In this document: one piece after another, positions 8,457 to 16,790 of the stretch
How the letters are laid out: every line of letters starts with the position of its first letter
Position numbering within the stretch: position 1 is the first letter of the stretch
Assembly (NCBI RefSeq): GCF_025854275.1
Contig: NZ_CP107567.1
Span: 434,001-498,000 of the forward strand
Direction: 5' to 3'
Length of the DNA: 64,000 nucleotides
Source of the DNA: Streptomyces peucetius
GTDB taxonomy: Bacteria; Actinomycetota; Actinomycetes; Streptomycetales; Streptomycetaceae
Notes under the pieces: generated by a model
Seen by the model: only the letters and a program-made list of their open reading frames with translations
The model's database searches: none
What the model was told of the DNA's origin: nothing
Position numbers and translations under genes: made by a program

Positions 8457-9881
8457 TCAGGCAGGCAGACGGAAGTTGAGCGAGCGCAGCGCCGAGGGCG
8501 TCGTGCCGCTGGACTTCTCCTGGTACATGATCGACAGGAAGTTGTCCTGCGCGATCCGCGTCTCGTCGATCACGACCTCGCCGAAGGCGTTCAGCCCGGC
8601 ACCGTCGTACAGCATCGTCCAGTCGGTGTACCCGGAGGCCGCGGATGCCGCGGCGATCCGGCAGAACGGGAAGATCGCGTACGCGTTGTCGTGCGTGTCC
8701 AGGACCAGCTTGGTGCGCTGGCTGGAGTTCAGCGGGACCGGGATCTCGGTCTTCCGCCAGCCGCCGGACGCGTCCTGGCGCACGTGGAAGGCGCGGCCGT
8801 TGGCGGTGCGGTCGGCGACGTAGTCCGTCGTGCACTGGCCGAAGCGGCCGGGGACGTAGCTGATGATCGCGTGCGGGCGTCCCGCCGAGTCGGTGAACTG
8901 GCTCTCCTGGTTCATCAGGGAGTGGTCCGGGCCCAGCGGGTCCACGACGAGACCGGCGTCGGTGACAAAGACCCGGTCGGAGCTGCCCGTCCTGCCGACG
9001 ACTGTGCCCGCGTCGTTGCGCCAGGTGCGGCCGCGGTCGTCGGAGTAGACGTAGCCGGTGTCGTGGTTGGTGATGCCGCCGCCGTTGCACATCACGGCGC
9101 CGTTCTGCTCGCGCCAGGTGAAGAAGGAGTGCAGGCGGCCGTTCCGGTCGTAGTCGATGCCGTGCAGGTACATGTTGCGGGTCGTCGAGGAGCCGTGCTC
9201 GCTGCTGTAGGTGCCGGTGGAGCCGCTCCACTCGCCGAGGCCGGTCCAGGACGAGCCGTCGTACTCGGCCAGGGCGTTGCGGCCGTTGCCGGAGACTCCG
9301 GCGCGGTAGCTCAGCTGGAGCCTGCCCTCGGGCGTCGAGATGAACTGCGGGTAGGTGAACTGCGAGGTGAGCGCGAGGCCGTCGAGGGTGGACCGCGGGG
9401 CGCCGAAGCGACTCGCGGTCCAGCTCGTCCCGTCCGGGTCGTCCATCAGGCCGGCCACCGACTTGACGTAGGTGAAGCCGTCGCTGTGGGAGTCCATGTT
9501 GAGGTGCAGCCGGCCGTCGACCTCGGAGACGCCCATGGAGATGACGTTGTGGGAGTCGTTGTACCGGAGGGTGTGACCGACCTTGACGGTCTCCCACTTG
9601 CTCGACGGGAGTCTGCGGCGGCCGACGACGGCGTTGCGGTCGGCGGTGTACCAGACGGCGTACTGGTGGCCCTTGTAGGTCAGCAGGCCGTTCTTCTGGA
9701 AGGCGTTGTTGTTGACCAGGCCGTCGTACGACACGAAGAAGATGGCCCGTCTGTCCAGCAGGGTGCTGCCGGTCAGCGTGAGCGAGGGGCCGGGGTCGGC
9801 GGCGCGGGCGGTGCCGGAGGTGATGGCGGGGGTCGCCAGGGCACCGGCGAGGGCGGCGCCCAGCAGGCTGCGTCGTCTCAT
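8457..9881 (-). CDS. Secreted BNR-repeat (BNR_4-type) beta-propeller protein, probable rhamnoside lyase
   Basis: Exported 474-residue protein. The N-terminus MRRRSLLGAALAG followed by an Ala-rich stretch and TARA-AD is a Tat-like signal. The mature part has repeated propeller-blade strands (YDGLVNNNAFQKNGLLTYKG, YNDSHNVISMGVSEVDGRLH, MDSHSDGFTYVKSV) typical of the BNR_4 family. That fold occurs in polysaccharide lyases that cut next to L-rhamnose: the rhamnose-glucuronate lyase family PL42 and propeller ulvan lyases of PL24/PL25. Encoded between the rhamnose mutarotase and the LacI regulator, so release of rhamnose or rhamnosyl oligosaccharides outside the cell is the best guess. The catalytic His/Tyr were not assigned, so it could be another sialidase-fold enzyme. 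Confidence 0.85.
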   Translation of the reverse strand: MRRRSLLGAALAGALATPAITSGTARAADPGPSLTLTGSTLLDRRAIFFVSYDGLVNNNAFQKNGLLTYKGHQYAVWYTADRNAVVGRRRLPSSKWETVKVGHTLRYNDSHNVISMGVSEVDGRLHLNMDSHSDGFTYVKSVAGLMDDPDGTSWTASRFGAPRSTLDGLALTSQFTYPQFISTPEGRLQLSYRAGVSGNGRNALAEYDGSSWTGLGEWSGSTGTYSSEHGSSTTRNMYLHGIDYDRNGRLHSFFTWREQNGAVMCNGGGITNHDTGYVYSDDRGRTWRNDAGTVVGRTGSSDRVFVTDAGLVVDPLGPDHSLMNQESQFTDSAGRPHAIISYVPGRFGQCTTDYVADRTANGRAFHVRQDASGGWRKTEIPVPLNSSQRTKLVLDTHDNAYAIFPFCRIAAASAASGYTDWTMLYDGAGLNAFGEVVIDETRIAQDNFLSIMYQEKSSGTTPSALRSLNFRLPA

Positions 9882-9966
9882 CTCGGGGACTCCAGGGTCG
9901 GCGAAGTATGGGGGGAGGGCGGCGAGCGGGGGTCGGGCACGGGTGAGCGGGGTGGCGCGGGGGGTG

Positions 9967-10287
9967 TCAGGCGAGGTGGAACACCTCGGTGAGGGGTTTC
10001 ATGGCCTCGTCGGGCCGGGCGCCGTCCAGCGACTCGAAGAACGGCGCCATGTCAGCCTGCCAGCGGGCGTTGACGTCGGTGGCTTCCATACCGGCCACGG
10101 CGGCCTCGAAGTCCTCGGTCTCCAGGTAGCCGACGAGCAGGCCGTCCTCGCGCAGGAAGAGCGAGTAGTTGTGCCAGCCGGTGGCCGAGAGCGCTTCGAG
10201 CATCTCGGGCCACACGGCGGAGTGCCGCTCACGGTACTCGTCGAGGCGGTCCGCCCTGACCTTCAGCAGGAAGCACACGCGCTGCAT
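9967..10287 (-). CDS. rhaM: L-rhamnose mutarotase
   Basis: Interconverts alpha and beta L-rhamnopyranose so that the isomerase receives its preferred anomer; small cytoplasmic ferredoxin-like-fold protein (106 residues, normal length). VCFLLKVRADRLDEYRERHSAVWPEM contains the family Tyr and His, and NYSLFLREDGLLVGYLE is the next conserved strand. The ATG at 10287 is chosen over the in-frame TTG just before it because AAAGGG sits at the right distance. It lies 18 bases downstream of the substrate-binding protein gene in the rhamnose operon. Confidence 0.95.
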   Translation of the reverse strand: MQRVCFLLKVRADRLDEYRERHSAVWPEMLEALSATGWHNYSLFLREDGLLVGYLETEDFEAAVAGMEATDVNARWQADMAPFFESLDGARPDEAMKPLTEVFHLA

Positions 10288-10305
10288 CAACAGCCCTTTC
10301 GGATG

Positions 10306-11388
10306 TCAGAAGTTGTACTGGTCGATGTTCTTGGCGTCGAACACGGTCGGCTTGCCGAGGGTGATCACGCCGTCCTTGCCGATGGTGTACTCGCCCATGT
10401 CGCCGGCCGTGAAGGTCTCGCCCTCCTTGCCGGTGATCCGGCCGGAGACCAGGGCGACTGCGGTGCGGGCCGCCAGCTCGCCGAGCTTGGCCGGGTCCCA
10501 CAGCTCGAACGCCTCGACGGTGCCGTTCTTGACGTACTTGCGCATGTCGTTCGGGGTGCCGAGACCGGTCAGCTTGACCTTGCCCTTGTACTTGGAACCG
10601 GACAGGTACTGGGCGGCCGCCTTGATGCCGACGGTGGTCGGGGAGATGATCCCCTTCAGGTTCGGGTACTCCTGGAGCAGGCCCTGGGTCTGCTGGAAGG
10701 ACTGCTGGGCGTCGTCGTTGCCGTACGCGACCTTGACCAGCTTCATGTCCTTGTACTTGGGGTCCTTCAGCTCCTCCTTCATGTAGTCGATCCAGATGTT
10801 CTGGTTCGTCGCGGTCTGCGCGGCCGACAGGATCGCGATCTCGCCCTTGTAGCCGATCTGTTCGGCGAGCAGCTGCACCTCGGTGCGGCCCAGGTCCTCG
10901 GCGCCGGCCTGCGATATGAAGGCGTTGCGGCAGTCGGGCTTGGTGTCGGAGTCGTAGGTGACGACCTTGATGTCGTTCTTCATGGCCTGCTTGAGCGCGG
11001 TGCACAGCGCGCCCGGGTCCTGCGCGGAGACGGCCATCGCGTCGACCTGCTGCTGGGTGAGCGTGTTGACGTAGGAGACCTGGCTGGAGGTGTCTGTGGC
11101 GCTGGACGGGCCGACCTCCTTGTAGTCGGAGCCCAGCTCCTTCAGGGCCGCCTCGCCACCCTTGTCGGCGGTGGTGAAGTAGGGGTTGTTGACCTGCTTG
11201 GGCAGGAAGCCGACGGTCAGGCCCTTCTTCAGTTCGGCGTCGGGGTCGGCCTTGCCGGCGGTGGCGGCCCGGCCGCTGTCGTTGTTGACGTCCTCCTTGG
11301 TGGTGCCGCCGCAGGCGGTGGCGGCCAGGGCGAGGGAGGTGACGGCGGCGAGGGCCGCGCAGGTACGGCGGAGGGATGACTTGCGCAT
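10306..11388 (-). CDS. rhaS: Rhamnose ABC transporter substrate-binding lipoprotein
   Basis: Extracytoplasmic sugar receptor of 360 residues. A lipobox (LAATAC, Cys26) predicts a lipid-anchored protein. The mature part is a type-1 (ribose-like) periplasmic binding protein: TVGFLPKQVNNPYFTTAD, DAMAVSAQDPGALCTALKQA, VVTYDSDTKPDCRNAF. Similar proteins named RhaS serve rhizobial RhaSTPQ importers. It follows the two permease genes in the leftward operon, 57 bases after the second. Confidence 0.92.
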   Translation of the reverse strand: MRKSSLRRTCAALAAVTSLALAATACGGTTKEDVNNDSGRAATAGKADPDAELKKGLTVGFLPKQVNNPYFTTADKGGEAALKELGSDYKEVGPSSATDTSSQVSYVNTLTQQQVDAMAVSAQDPGALCTALKQAMKNDIKVVTYDSDTKPDCRNAFISQAGAEDLGRTEVQLLAEQIGYKGEIAILSAAQTATNQNIWIDYMKEELKDPKYKDMKLVKVAYGNDDAQQSFQQTQGLLQEYPNLKGIISPTTVGIKAAAQYLSGSKYKGKVKLTGLGTPNDMRKYVKNGTVEAFELWDPAKLGELAARTAVALVSGRITGKEGETFTAGDMGEYTIGKDGVITLGKPTVFDAKNIDQYNF

Positions 11389-11445
11389 GGCGGAGGTTCC
11401 TTTGCGAGGGTGGGCGCAGGGGGCGTGGGGTCTGAGGGCCCCGTG

Positions 11446-12480
11446 CTACGGGACGGGACTGGGGGCCTTGGGAACGGACGGTGCCGCGGCGGCCCGGCGC
11501 CCGGCACGGGTGACCGCGATCTGCCGTGCGACCCGGGGGCCGAGCACGGAGAGGACGAGCAGAACGCCGGTGACGACGATCTGCGACTGGGCGGAGACGT
11601 CCTGGAGGCTCATCACGTTCTGCAGCGCGCCGAGCAGGAAGACTCCCGCGATCGCGCCGCCGAGCGTGCCCCGGCCGCCGTCGAAGTCGATGCCGCCGAG
11701 CAACACGGCGGCGACGACGGAGAGTTCCAGGCCCATGGCGTTGTCGTAGCGGGCGCTGGCGTAGTGCAGTGCCCAGAAGACGCCGGTGAGGGAGGCCATC
11801 AGGCCGGTCACCGCGAACAGGATCAGCTTCTGCCGCTTGACCCGGATGCCGGCGAACCGCGCGGCCTCCTCGGCGGCGCCGATCGCGAACAGTGACCGGC
11901 CGAACGGGGTGGCGTGCAGCGCGACCACGGCGATCGCGAGCAGGACGAGGAAGGGCAGGAAGGCGTAGGGGATGAAGGTGTCGCCGATGCGTCCGGCCGC
12001 GAAGTCCAGGTACTGGGTGGGGAAGTCGGTCACCGCGTCGGAACCGAGCACGATCTGCGCGATGCCGCGATACGCGGCGAGGGTGCCGATGGTGACGGCG
12101 AGGGACGGCAGTCCGAGCCGGGTCACCAGCAGGCCGTTGATCAGTCCGCAGACCACACCGAGGACCAAGCAGAGCGGGATGATCGTCTCGATCGTCATGC
12201 CCTGGTTCCACAGGGCGCCCATCACGGCACCCGACAGACCGGCCGTCGAGGCGACGGAGAGGTCGATCTCGCCGGAGACCACGAGCAGCGTCATCGGCAG
12301 CGCGATGAGCGCGATGGGCAGCGTGTTGCCGATGAGGAATGACAGGTTGAGGGCGTTGCCGAAACCGTCGACGGTACCGAAGGACAACAGCAGGACGACG
12401 ACGAGGAGGGCGCCGACGGCCGAATCCCACCTCTTCAGGACGGGCCGGCGGATCGCTCGGCTCAGGGAGAAGTCAGCCAT
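11446..12480 (-). CDS. rhaQ: Rhamnose ABC transporter permease
   Basis: Integral membrane subunit of the sugar importer, 344 residues, with about 8-10 hydrophobic segments and the BPD_transp_2 signatures SGEIDLSVASTAGLSGAVMG and AVLLGGIDFDGGRGTLGGA. Its start lies eight bases inside the end of the upstream permease gene. P versus Q naming follows order only. A hydrophilic, Ala/Pro-rich tail ends the protein. Confidence 0.9.
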   Translation of the reverse strand: MADFSLSRAIRRPVLKRWDSAVGALLVVVLLLSFGTVDGFGNALNLSFLIGNTLPIALIALPMTLLVVSGEIDLSVASTAGLSGAVMGALWNQGMTIETIIPLCLVLGVVCGLINGLLVTRLGLPSLAVTIGTLAAYRGIAQIVLGSDAVTDFPTQYLDFAAGRIGDTFIPYAFLPFLVLLAIAVVALHATPFGRSLFAIGAAEEAARFAGIRVKRQKLILFAVTGLMASLTGVFWALHYASARYDNAMGLELSVVAAVLLGGIDFDGGRGTLGGAIAGVFLLGALQNVMSLQDVSAQSQIVVTGVLLVLSVLGPRVARQIAVTRAGRRAAAAPSVPKAPSPVP

Positions 12481-13513
12481 GGCGGGCGTTCCTCTTCTTC
12501 AGGGCGTTGGCCACGCGCAGCGCGACGATCCGGTCGACCGCGATGGCGAGGATGAGCAGGACGCCGTTGATGGCGAGCACCCAGACGGAGCTGACGCCGA
12601 GGGCGGGCAGCACGCTGTTGATGGAGGTCAGCAGCAGCGCGCCGAGGGCCGCGCCGTAGACGCTGCCGGAGCCGCCGGTGAAGACCACGCCACCGACCAC
12701 GACCGCGCTGACGACGGTGAGTTCGTAGCCGGTACCGGTGCCGGAGTCGACGTTGCCGAACCGGGCCAGGTACATCGCGCCCGCGAGACCGGCGAGGGCG
12801 CCGCAGAAGGTGTAGGCGGCCAGGGTCCGCTTGCGGACGGGGATGCCGGCGAGGCGGGCGGCCTCGGGGTTGGAGCCGAGCGCGTACAGCTCTCGTCCGC
12901 TGCTGAAGTGCTTGAGGTAGTACGCCGTCGCCACCAGCACCGCGAGGGCGATCAGGGCGAGCCACGGCACCGCGGAGACGCCGCCGGAGCCGAAGTCGAC
13001 GAATCCGTCGGGCAGGTCGGCCGCGGTGATCTGGCGGGAGCCGACCCAGATGGAGTCGATGCCGCGGATGATGTAGAGCGTGCCGAGGGTGACGACGAGC
13101 GCGGGCACCTGGCCGAGGCTGACGAGCAGGCCGTTGAGCAGGCCGAAGGCGATACCGGTCAGGACCGCGAGGAACACGGCCACGACGGGGTTGCCGCCGC
13201 CCTGGAGATGGATGCCGGCGGCGAAGGCGCTGATACCGAGCGTGGAGCCGACCGACAGGTCGACGTTGCGGGTGATGACGACGAGCGCCTGGCCGATGGC
13301 GACGAGGACCAGGATCGTCGCGTTCAGCAGCAGGTCCTTGATGCCCTGCTCGGTGAGGAACTCGCTGTTGCCCGCCTGGGTGACGGCGATCATCGCCAGG
13401 AAGACGAGCAGGATGGCGAGCTCGCGCATCTTGAAGACGCGGTCGACCAGGCGGGTGCCGCCGGACTCAGGTATGTCGCCGGCGGGGGCCTGCTGAGGAG
13501 CGATCACCGTCAC
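12473..13513 (-). CDS. rhaP: Rhamnose ABC transporter permease
   Basis: Second membrane subunit, 346 residues. Hallmarks: TRNVDLSVGSTLGISAFAAG, the cytoplasmic coupling-loop region NPEAARLAGIPVRKR, and AVVVGGVVFTGGSGSVYGAALGA. GTG start. It pairs with the next permease gene to form the heterodimeric channel served by the ATPase encoded 175 bases upstream. That upstream gap holds no recognisable gene. Confidence 0.9.
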   Translation of the reverse strand: MTVIAPQQAPAGDIPESGGTRLVDRVFKMRELAILLVFLAMIAVTQAGNSEFLTEQGIKDLLLNATILVLVAIGQALVVITRNVDLSVGSTLGISAFAAGIHLQGGGNPVVAVFLAVLTGIAFGLLNGLLVSLGQVPALVVTLGTLYIIRGIDSIWVGSRQITAADLPDGFVDFGSGGVSAVPWLALIALAVLVATAYYLKHFSSGRELYALGSNPEAARLAGIPVRKRTLAAYTFCGALAGLAGAMYLARFGNVDSGTGTGYELTVVSAVVVGGVVFTGGSGSVYGAALGALLLTSINSVLPALGVSSVWVLAINGVLLILAIAVDRIVALRVANALKKRNARHG

Positions 13514-13688
13514 GCCCTCCTCCTTCCGTTCTCCCCCATGGGCTTCGTCCAGGGGGCGCCCTCGTCGCCGCCCGCGCGGCGCGGAGGTGCGGGCATCGTG
13601 TTCGTCTGCGGCCCGGCGTCCCGCCCGTCGCCCGCCACCGCCCTCAACCGGCTGCGCTGCGCGCAGGCTGCTTCGATGTGCGCGTCGC

Positions 13689-15203
13689 TCACGCGGCCCT
13701 CCCGGTGGCTGCGGCCATCACGGATTCCTCGGTGGCTTCGGTGCGGGGGATCTCGGCGGTCAGGCGGCCCTCGTGCATCACGAGCACGCGGTCGGCCATG
13801 CCGAGGATCTCGGGCAGGTCGGAGGAGATCATCAGGACGGCGACCCCGTCGGCGGCCAGCTCGCTGAGCAGCCGGTGCACCTCGGCCTTGGTGCCGACGT
13901 CGATGCCGCGGGTCGGCTCATCGACGATCAGTACCTGGGGGCCGGTGGCGAGCCACTTGGCGAGGACGACCTTCTGCTGGTTGCCGCCGGAGAGCGTGGC
14001 GACGGTGTCGGCGATCCGGGCGTACTTGACCTGGAGCTTGACGGCCCAGTCGAGGGAGCGGCTGCGTTCGGCGCCGCGGTCCATGAGGCCGGCCTTCACG
14101 GTCGTACGAAGACCGGTGAGGCCGATGTTGCGCTCGATGGACATGTTCATCACCAGGCCCTGGGCGCGCCGGTCCTCGGGGACCAGGGCGAGCCCGGAGG
14201 CCATGGCGATGGACGGCGCGCCGCTGGTCAGCTTCCGCCCGGCGACCTCGACCTCACCGGCGTCCCAGCGGTCGATGCCGAAGACGGCCCGGGCGACCTC
14301 GGTGCGGCCGGCGCCGACGAGCCCGGCGAGGCCGACGATCTCGCCGCGCCGCACGTCGAAGGAGACGTCGGTGAAGACGCCCTCGCGGGTCAGCCGGCGC
14401 ACGCTGAGGGCGATCTCGCCCGGGGTCACGTCCTGCTTGGGGTAGAGCTCTGCGAGATCGCGGCCGACCATGCGGCGGACGAGGTCGTCCTCGGTCATGC
14501 CGTCGAGCGGCTCACCGGCGATCCAGGCGCCGTCGCGCAGGGTGGTCACCCGCTGGCAGATCTGGAAGATCTCCTCGAGGCGGTGCGAGATGAAGAGCAC
14601 CGCGGCGCCCTGTTCGCGCAGGGTGCGGACCACGCCGAAGAGGCGGGCGACCTCGCTGCCGGTGAGGGCAGCTGTCGGCTCGTCCATGATCAGGACGCGG
14701 GCGTCGAAGGAGAGCGCCTTGGCGATCTCGACGATCTGCTGATCGGCGATGGACAGGCCGCGCGCGGGCCGGTCGGGGTCGAGATCGACGCCGAGACGCT
14801 GCATCAGGCCGAGTGTCGCGGCGTGGGTGGCCTTGTGGTCGATGCGGCCGAGGGAGCGCCGGGGCCGGCGGCCCATGAAGATGTTCTCGGCGATCGACAG
14901 ATCGGGGAAGAGGGTCGGCTCCTGGTAGATCACGGCGATGCCTGCGTCGCGGGCGTCACCGGGGCCGTGGAAAACGACGGGCGCACCGTCGAGCAGCACC
15001 TGGCCGGCGTCCGGACGGTGCACTCCGGCGAGCGTCTTGATGAGGGTCGACTTGCCCGCGCCGTTCTCTCCGGCGAGGGCGTGCACCTCTCCGGGGAACA
15101 GCTCCAGGGAGACGTCCCGCAGGGCGCGGACCGCGCCGAAGGACTTCGAAATGTCCCTGAGCGCGAGAACCGGGGCCGGACCCGTGGTGGACGGGTGGGT
15201 CAT
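13689..15203 (-). CDS. rhaT: Rhamnose ABC transporter ATP-binding protein
   Basis: Duplicated sugar-import ATPase of 504 residues. The first ABC half has Walker [17 protein letters not shown] and [12 protein letters not shown]; the second has a degenerate Walker A-like [16 protein letters not shown] with signature [16 protein letters not shown] and [15 protein letters not shown], the pattern of RbsA/RhaT-type subunits. The ATG at 15203 is chosen because GAGGAG precedes it, although the frame stays open upstream. First gene of the leftward transport operon, divergent from the isomerase gene. Confidence 0.94.
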   Translation of the reverse strand: MTHPSTTGPAPVLALRDISKSFGAVRALRDVSLELFPGEVHALAGENGAGKSTLIKTLAGVHRPDAGQVLLDGAPVVFHGPGDARDAGIAVIYQEPTLFPDLSIAENIFMGRRPRRSLGRIDHKATHAATLGLMQRLGVDLDPDRPARGLSIADQQIVEIAKALSFDARVLIMDEPTAALTGSEVARLFGVVRTLREQGAAVLFISHRLEEIFQICQRVTTLRDGAWIAGEPLDGMTEDDLVRRMVGRDLAELYPKQDVTPGEIALSVRRLTREGVFTDVSFDVRRGEIVGLAGLVGAGRTEVARAVFGIDRWDAGEVEVAGRKLTSGAPSIAMASGLALVPEDRRAQGLVMNMSIERNIGLTGLRTTVKAGLMDRGAERSRSLDWAVKLQVKYARIADTVATLSGGNQQKVVLAKWLATGPQVLIVDEPTRGIDVGTKAEVHRLLSELAADGVAVLMISSDLPEILGMADRVLVMHEGRLTAEIPRTEATEESVMAAATGRAA

Positions 15204-15247
15204 GGGGGCTCCTCGACGACGCCGGCGGGACGGCCCTCCTGGCGTCG

Positions 15248-15259
15248 TGAAAGGTTTCA
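15248..15259. promoter_or_regulatory. LacI-type operator near rhaT
   Basis: TGAAAGGTTTCA is a 12-base inverted repeat with a single central mismatch, 45 bases upstream of the importer ATPase start. It shares TGAA....TTCA with the second site near the isomerase promoter about 160 bases away, so the rhamnose LacI protein may bind both, possibly with looping. Confidence 0.65.
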
Positions 15260-15372
15260 ACTTGGTTGCCGGGACGTTAGGCATGGAGGCCACGTCGCGT
15301 CAATGGGTCCCGGTCGAAAGAATTTCGAGGCGCACAGGTCACTCTCATGCGCAACCGTCTGGGCCAGAGGGG

Positions 15373-15420
15373 TTGACACCCCTGGGCAGGACTCATAGCT
15401 TCCCGTATTGAATCGTTTCA
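15373..15420 (+). promoter_or_regulatory. rhaI promoter with overlapping LacI-type operator
   Basis: TTGACA (15373-15378) is followed after 17 bases by TAGCTT (15396-15401), a plausible sigma-70-type promoter. The palindrome TGAATCGTTTCA (15409-15420, one mismatch) sits across the expected transcription start. A repressor here would block initiation. The isomerase GTG begins 51 bases further on. Confidence 0.7.
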
Positions 15421-15471
15421 CAGGGAAGCCTTTCAGCAGACCTTCCGACCCGATGTCACAGGAGCCCTGAA

Positions 15472-16641
15472 GTGACCGAGCTCGCCGCGGTGAAGGCCGC
15501 GCTCAAGACCCAGGCCGTCGAGACGCCGTCGTGGGCGTACGGGAACTCGGGAACGCGTTTCAAGGTGTTCGCGCAGCAAGGCGTTCCCCGCACTCCGCAG
15601 GAGAAGCTGGACGACGCGGCGAAGGTGCACGAGTTCACCGGCGTCGCGCCGACCGTCGCCCTGCACATTCCGTGGGACAAGGTCGACGGCTCCGACGGAT
15701 ACGCAGAGCTGGCGAAACACGCCGGGGACCGTGGCGTGAAGCTGGGCGCGATCAACTCCAACACCTTCCAGGACGACGACTACAGGCTGGGAAGCATCTG
15801 TCATCCGGACGCGGCCGTACGGCGCAAGGCGGTGGATCATCTGCTGGAGTGCGTCGACATCATGGATGCGACGGAGTCCCGGGATCTGAAGCTGTGGTTC
15901 GCCGACGGGACGAACTACCCGGGGCAGGACGACATCCGTGCGCGGCAGGACCGGCTGGCCGAAGGACTGGCCGAGGTGTACGAGCGGCTCGGGGACGGGC
16001 AGCGGATGCTGCTGGAGTACAAGTTCTTCGAGCCGGCCTTCTACACGACCGATGTGCCGGACTGGGGGACGGCGTACGCGCACTGTCTGAAGCTCGGCGA
16101 GAAGGCGCAGGTCGTGGTCGACACCGGGCATCACGCTCCCGGTACCAACATCGAGTTCATCGTCGCGACGCTGCTGCGGGAGGGGAAGCTCGGCGGGTTC
16201 GACTTCAACTCGCGGTTCTACGCGGACGACGACCTGATGGTCGGGGCCGCGGATCCGTTCCAGCTGTTCCGGATCATGTACGAGGTGCTGCGCGGTGGCG
16301 GGTTCTCCAGCGAGGTCGCCTTCATGCTCGATCAGTGCCACAACATCGAGGCCAAGATTCCGGCGATCATCCGGTCCGTGATGAACGTGCAGGAGGCCAC
16401 GGCGAAGGCGCTGCTGGTCGACCGGGAGGCATTGGCCGCGGCGCAGCGGAGCGGTGATGTGCTCGCGGCCAACGCCGTACTCATGGACGCGTACAACACG
16501 GATGTGCGGCCGCTGCTGCGGGAGGTGCGTGGGGAGATGGGGCTGGACGCGGATCCCGTCGCCGCGTATGCCCGGTCCGGGTGGGCCGAGAAGATCGTGG
16601 CTGAACGCGTCGGCGGGCAGCAGGCCGGTTGGGGGGCCTGA
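15472..16641 (+). CDS. rhaI: L-rhamnose isomerase
   Basis: Converts L-rhamnose to L-rhamnulose; metal-dependent TIM barrel, cytoplasmic. The 389-residue protein matches the Pseudomonas/rhizobial RhaI type rather than E. coli RhaA. Conserved segments with likely metal and substrate residues are LEYKFFEPAFY, VVVDTGHHAPGTN, FDFNSRFYADDD and FMLDQCHNIEAK. GTG start with AGGAG eight bases upstream. First gene of the rightward catabolic operon rhaI-rhaD-rhaB-lutABC. Confidence 0.96.
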   Translation: MTELAAVKAALKTQAVETPSWAYGNSGTRFKVFAQQGVPRTPQEKLDDAAKVHEFTGVAPTVALHIPWDKVDGSDGYAELAKHAGDRGVKLGAINSNTFQDDDYRLGSICHPDAAVRRKAVDHLLECVDIMDATESRDLKLWFADGTNYPGQDDIRARQDRLAEGLAEVYERLGDGQRMLLEYKFFEPAFYTTDVPDWGTAYAHCLKLGEKAQVVVDTGHHAPGTNIEFIVATLLREGKLGGFDFNSRFYADDDLMVGAADPFQLFRIMYEVLRGGGFSSEVAFMLDQCHNIEAKIPAIIRSVMNVQEATAKALLVDREALAAAQRSGDVLAANAVLMDAYNTDVRPLLREVRGEMGLDADPVAAYARSGWAEKIVAERVGGQQAGWGA

Positions 16642-16790
16642 CCACCGGGTCCCCGTCCGCCGCCGGGTCCGCCGGTGCGGACCGCAGGTCGCAGGCGCCT
16701 GGTCGCGCCCACGCGGCGGCGCCGCACATCGATACGCCCCGCGCCCCTTTCAAGCCGTCTCCACCCTCGTCACACAAGGACTGAACAGAC

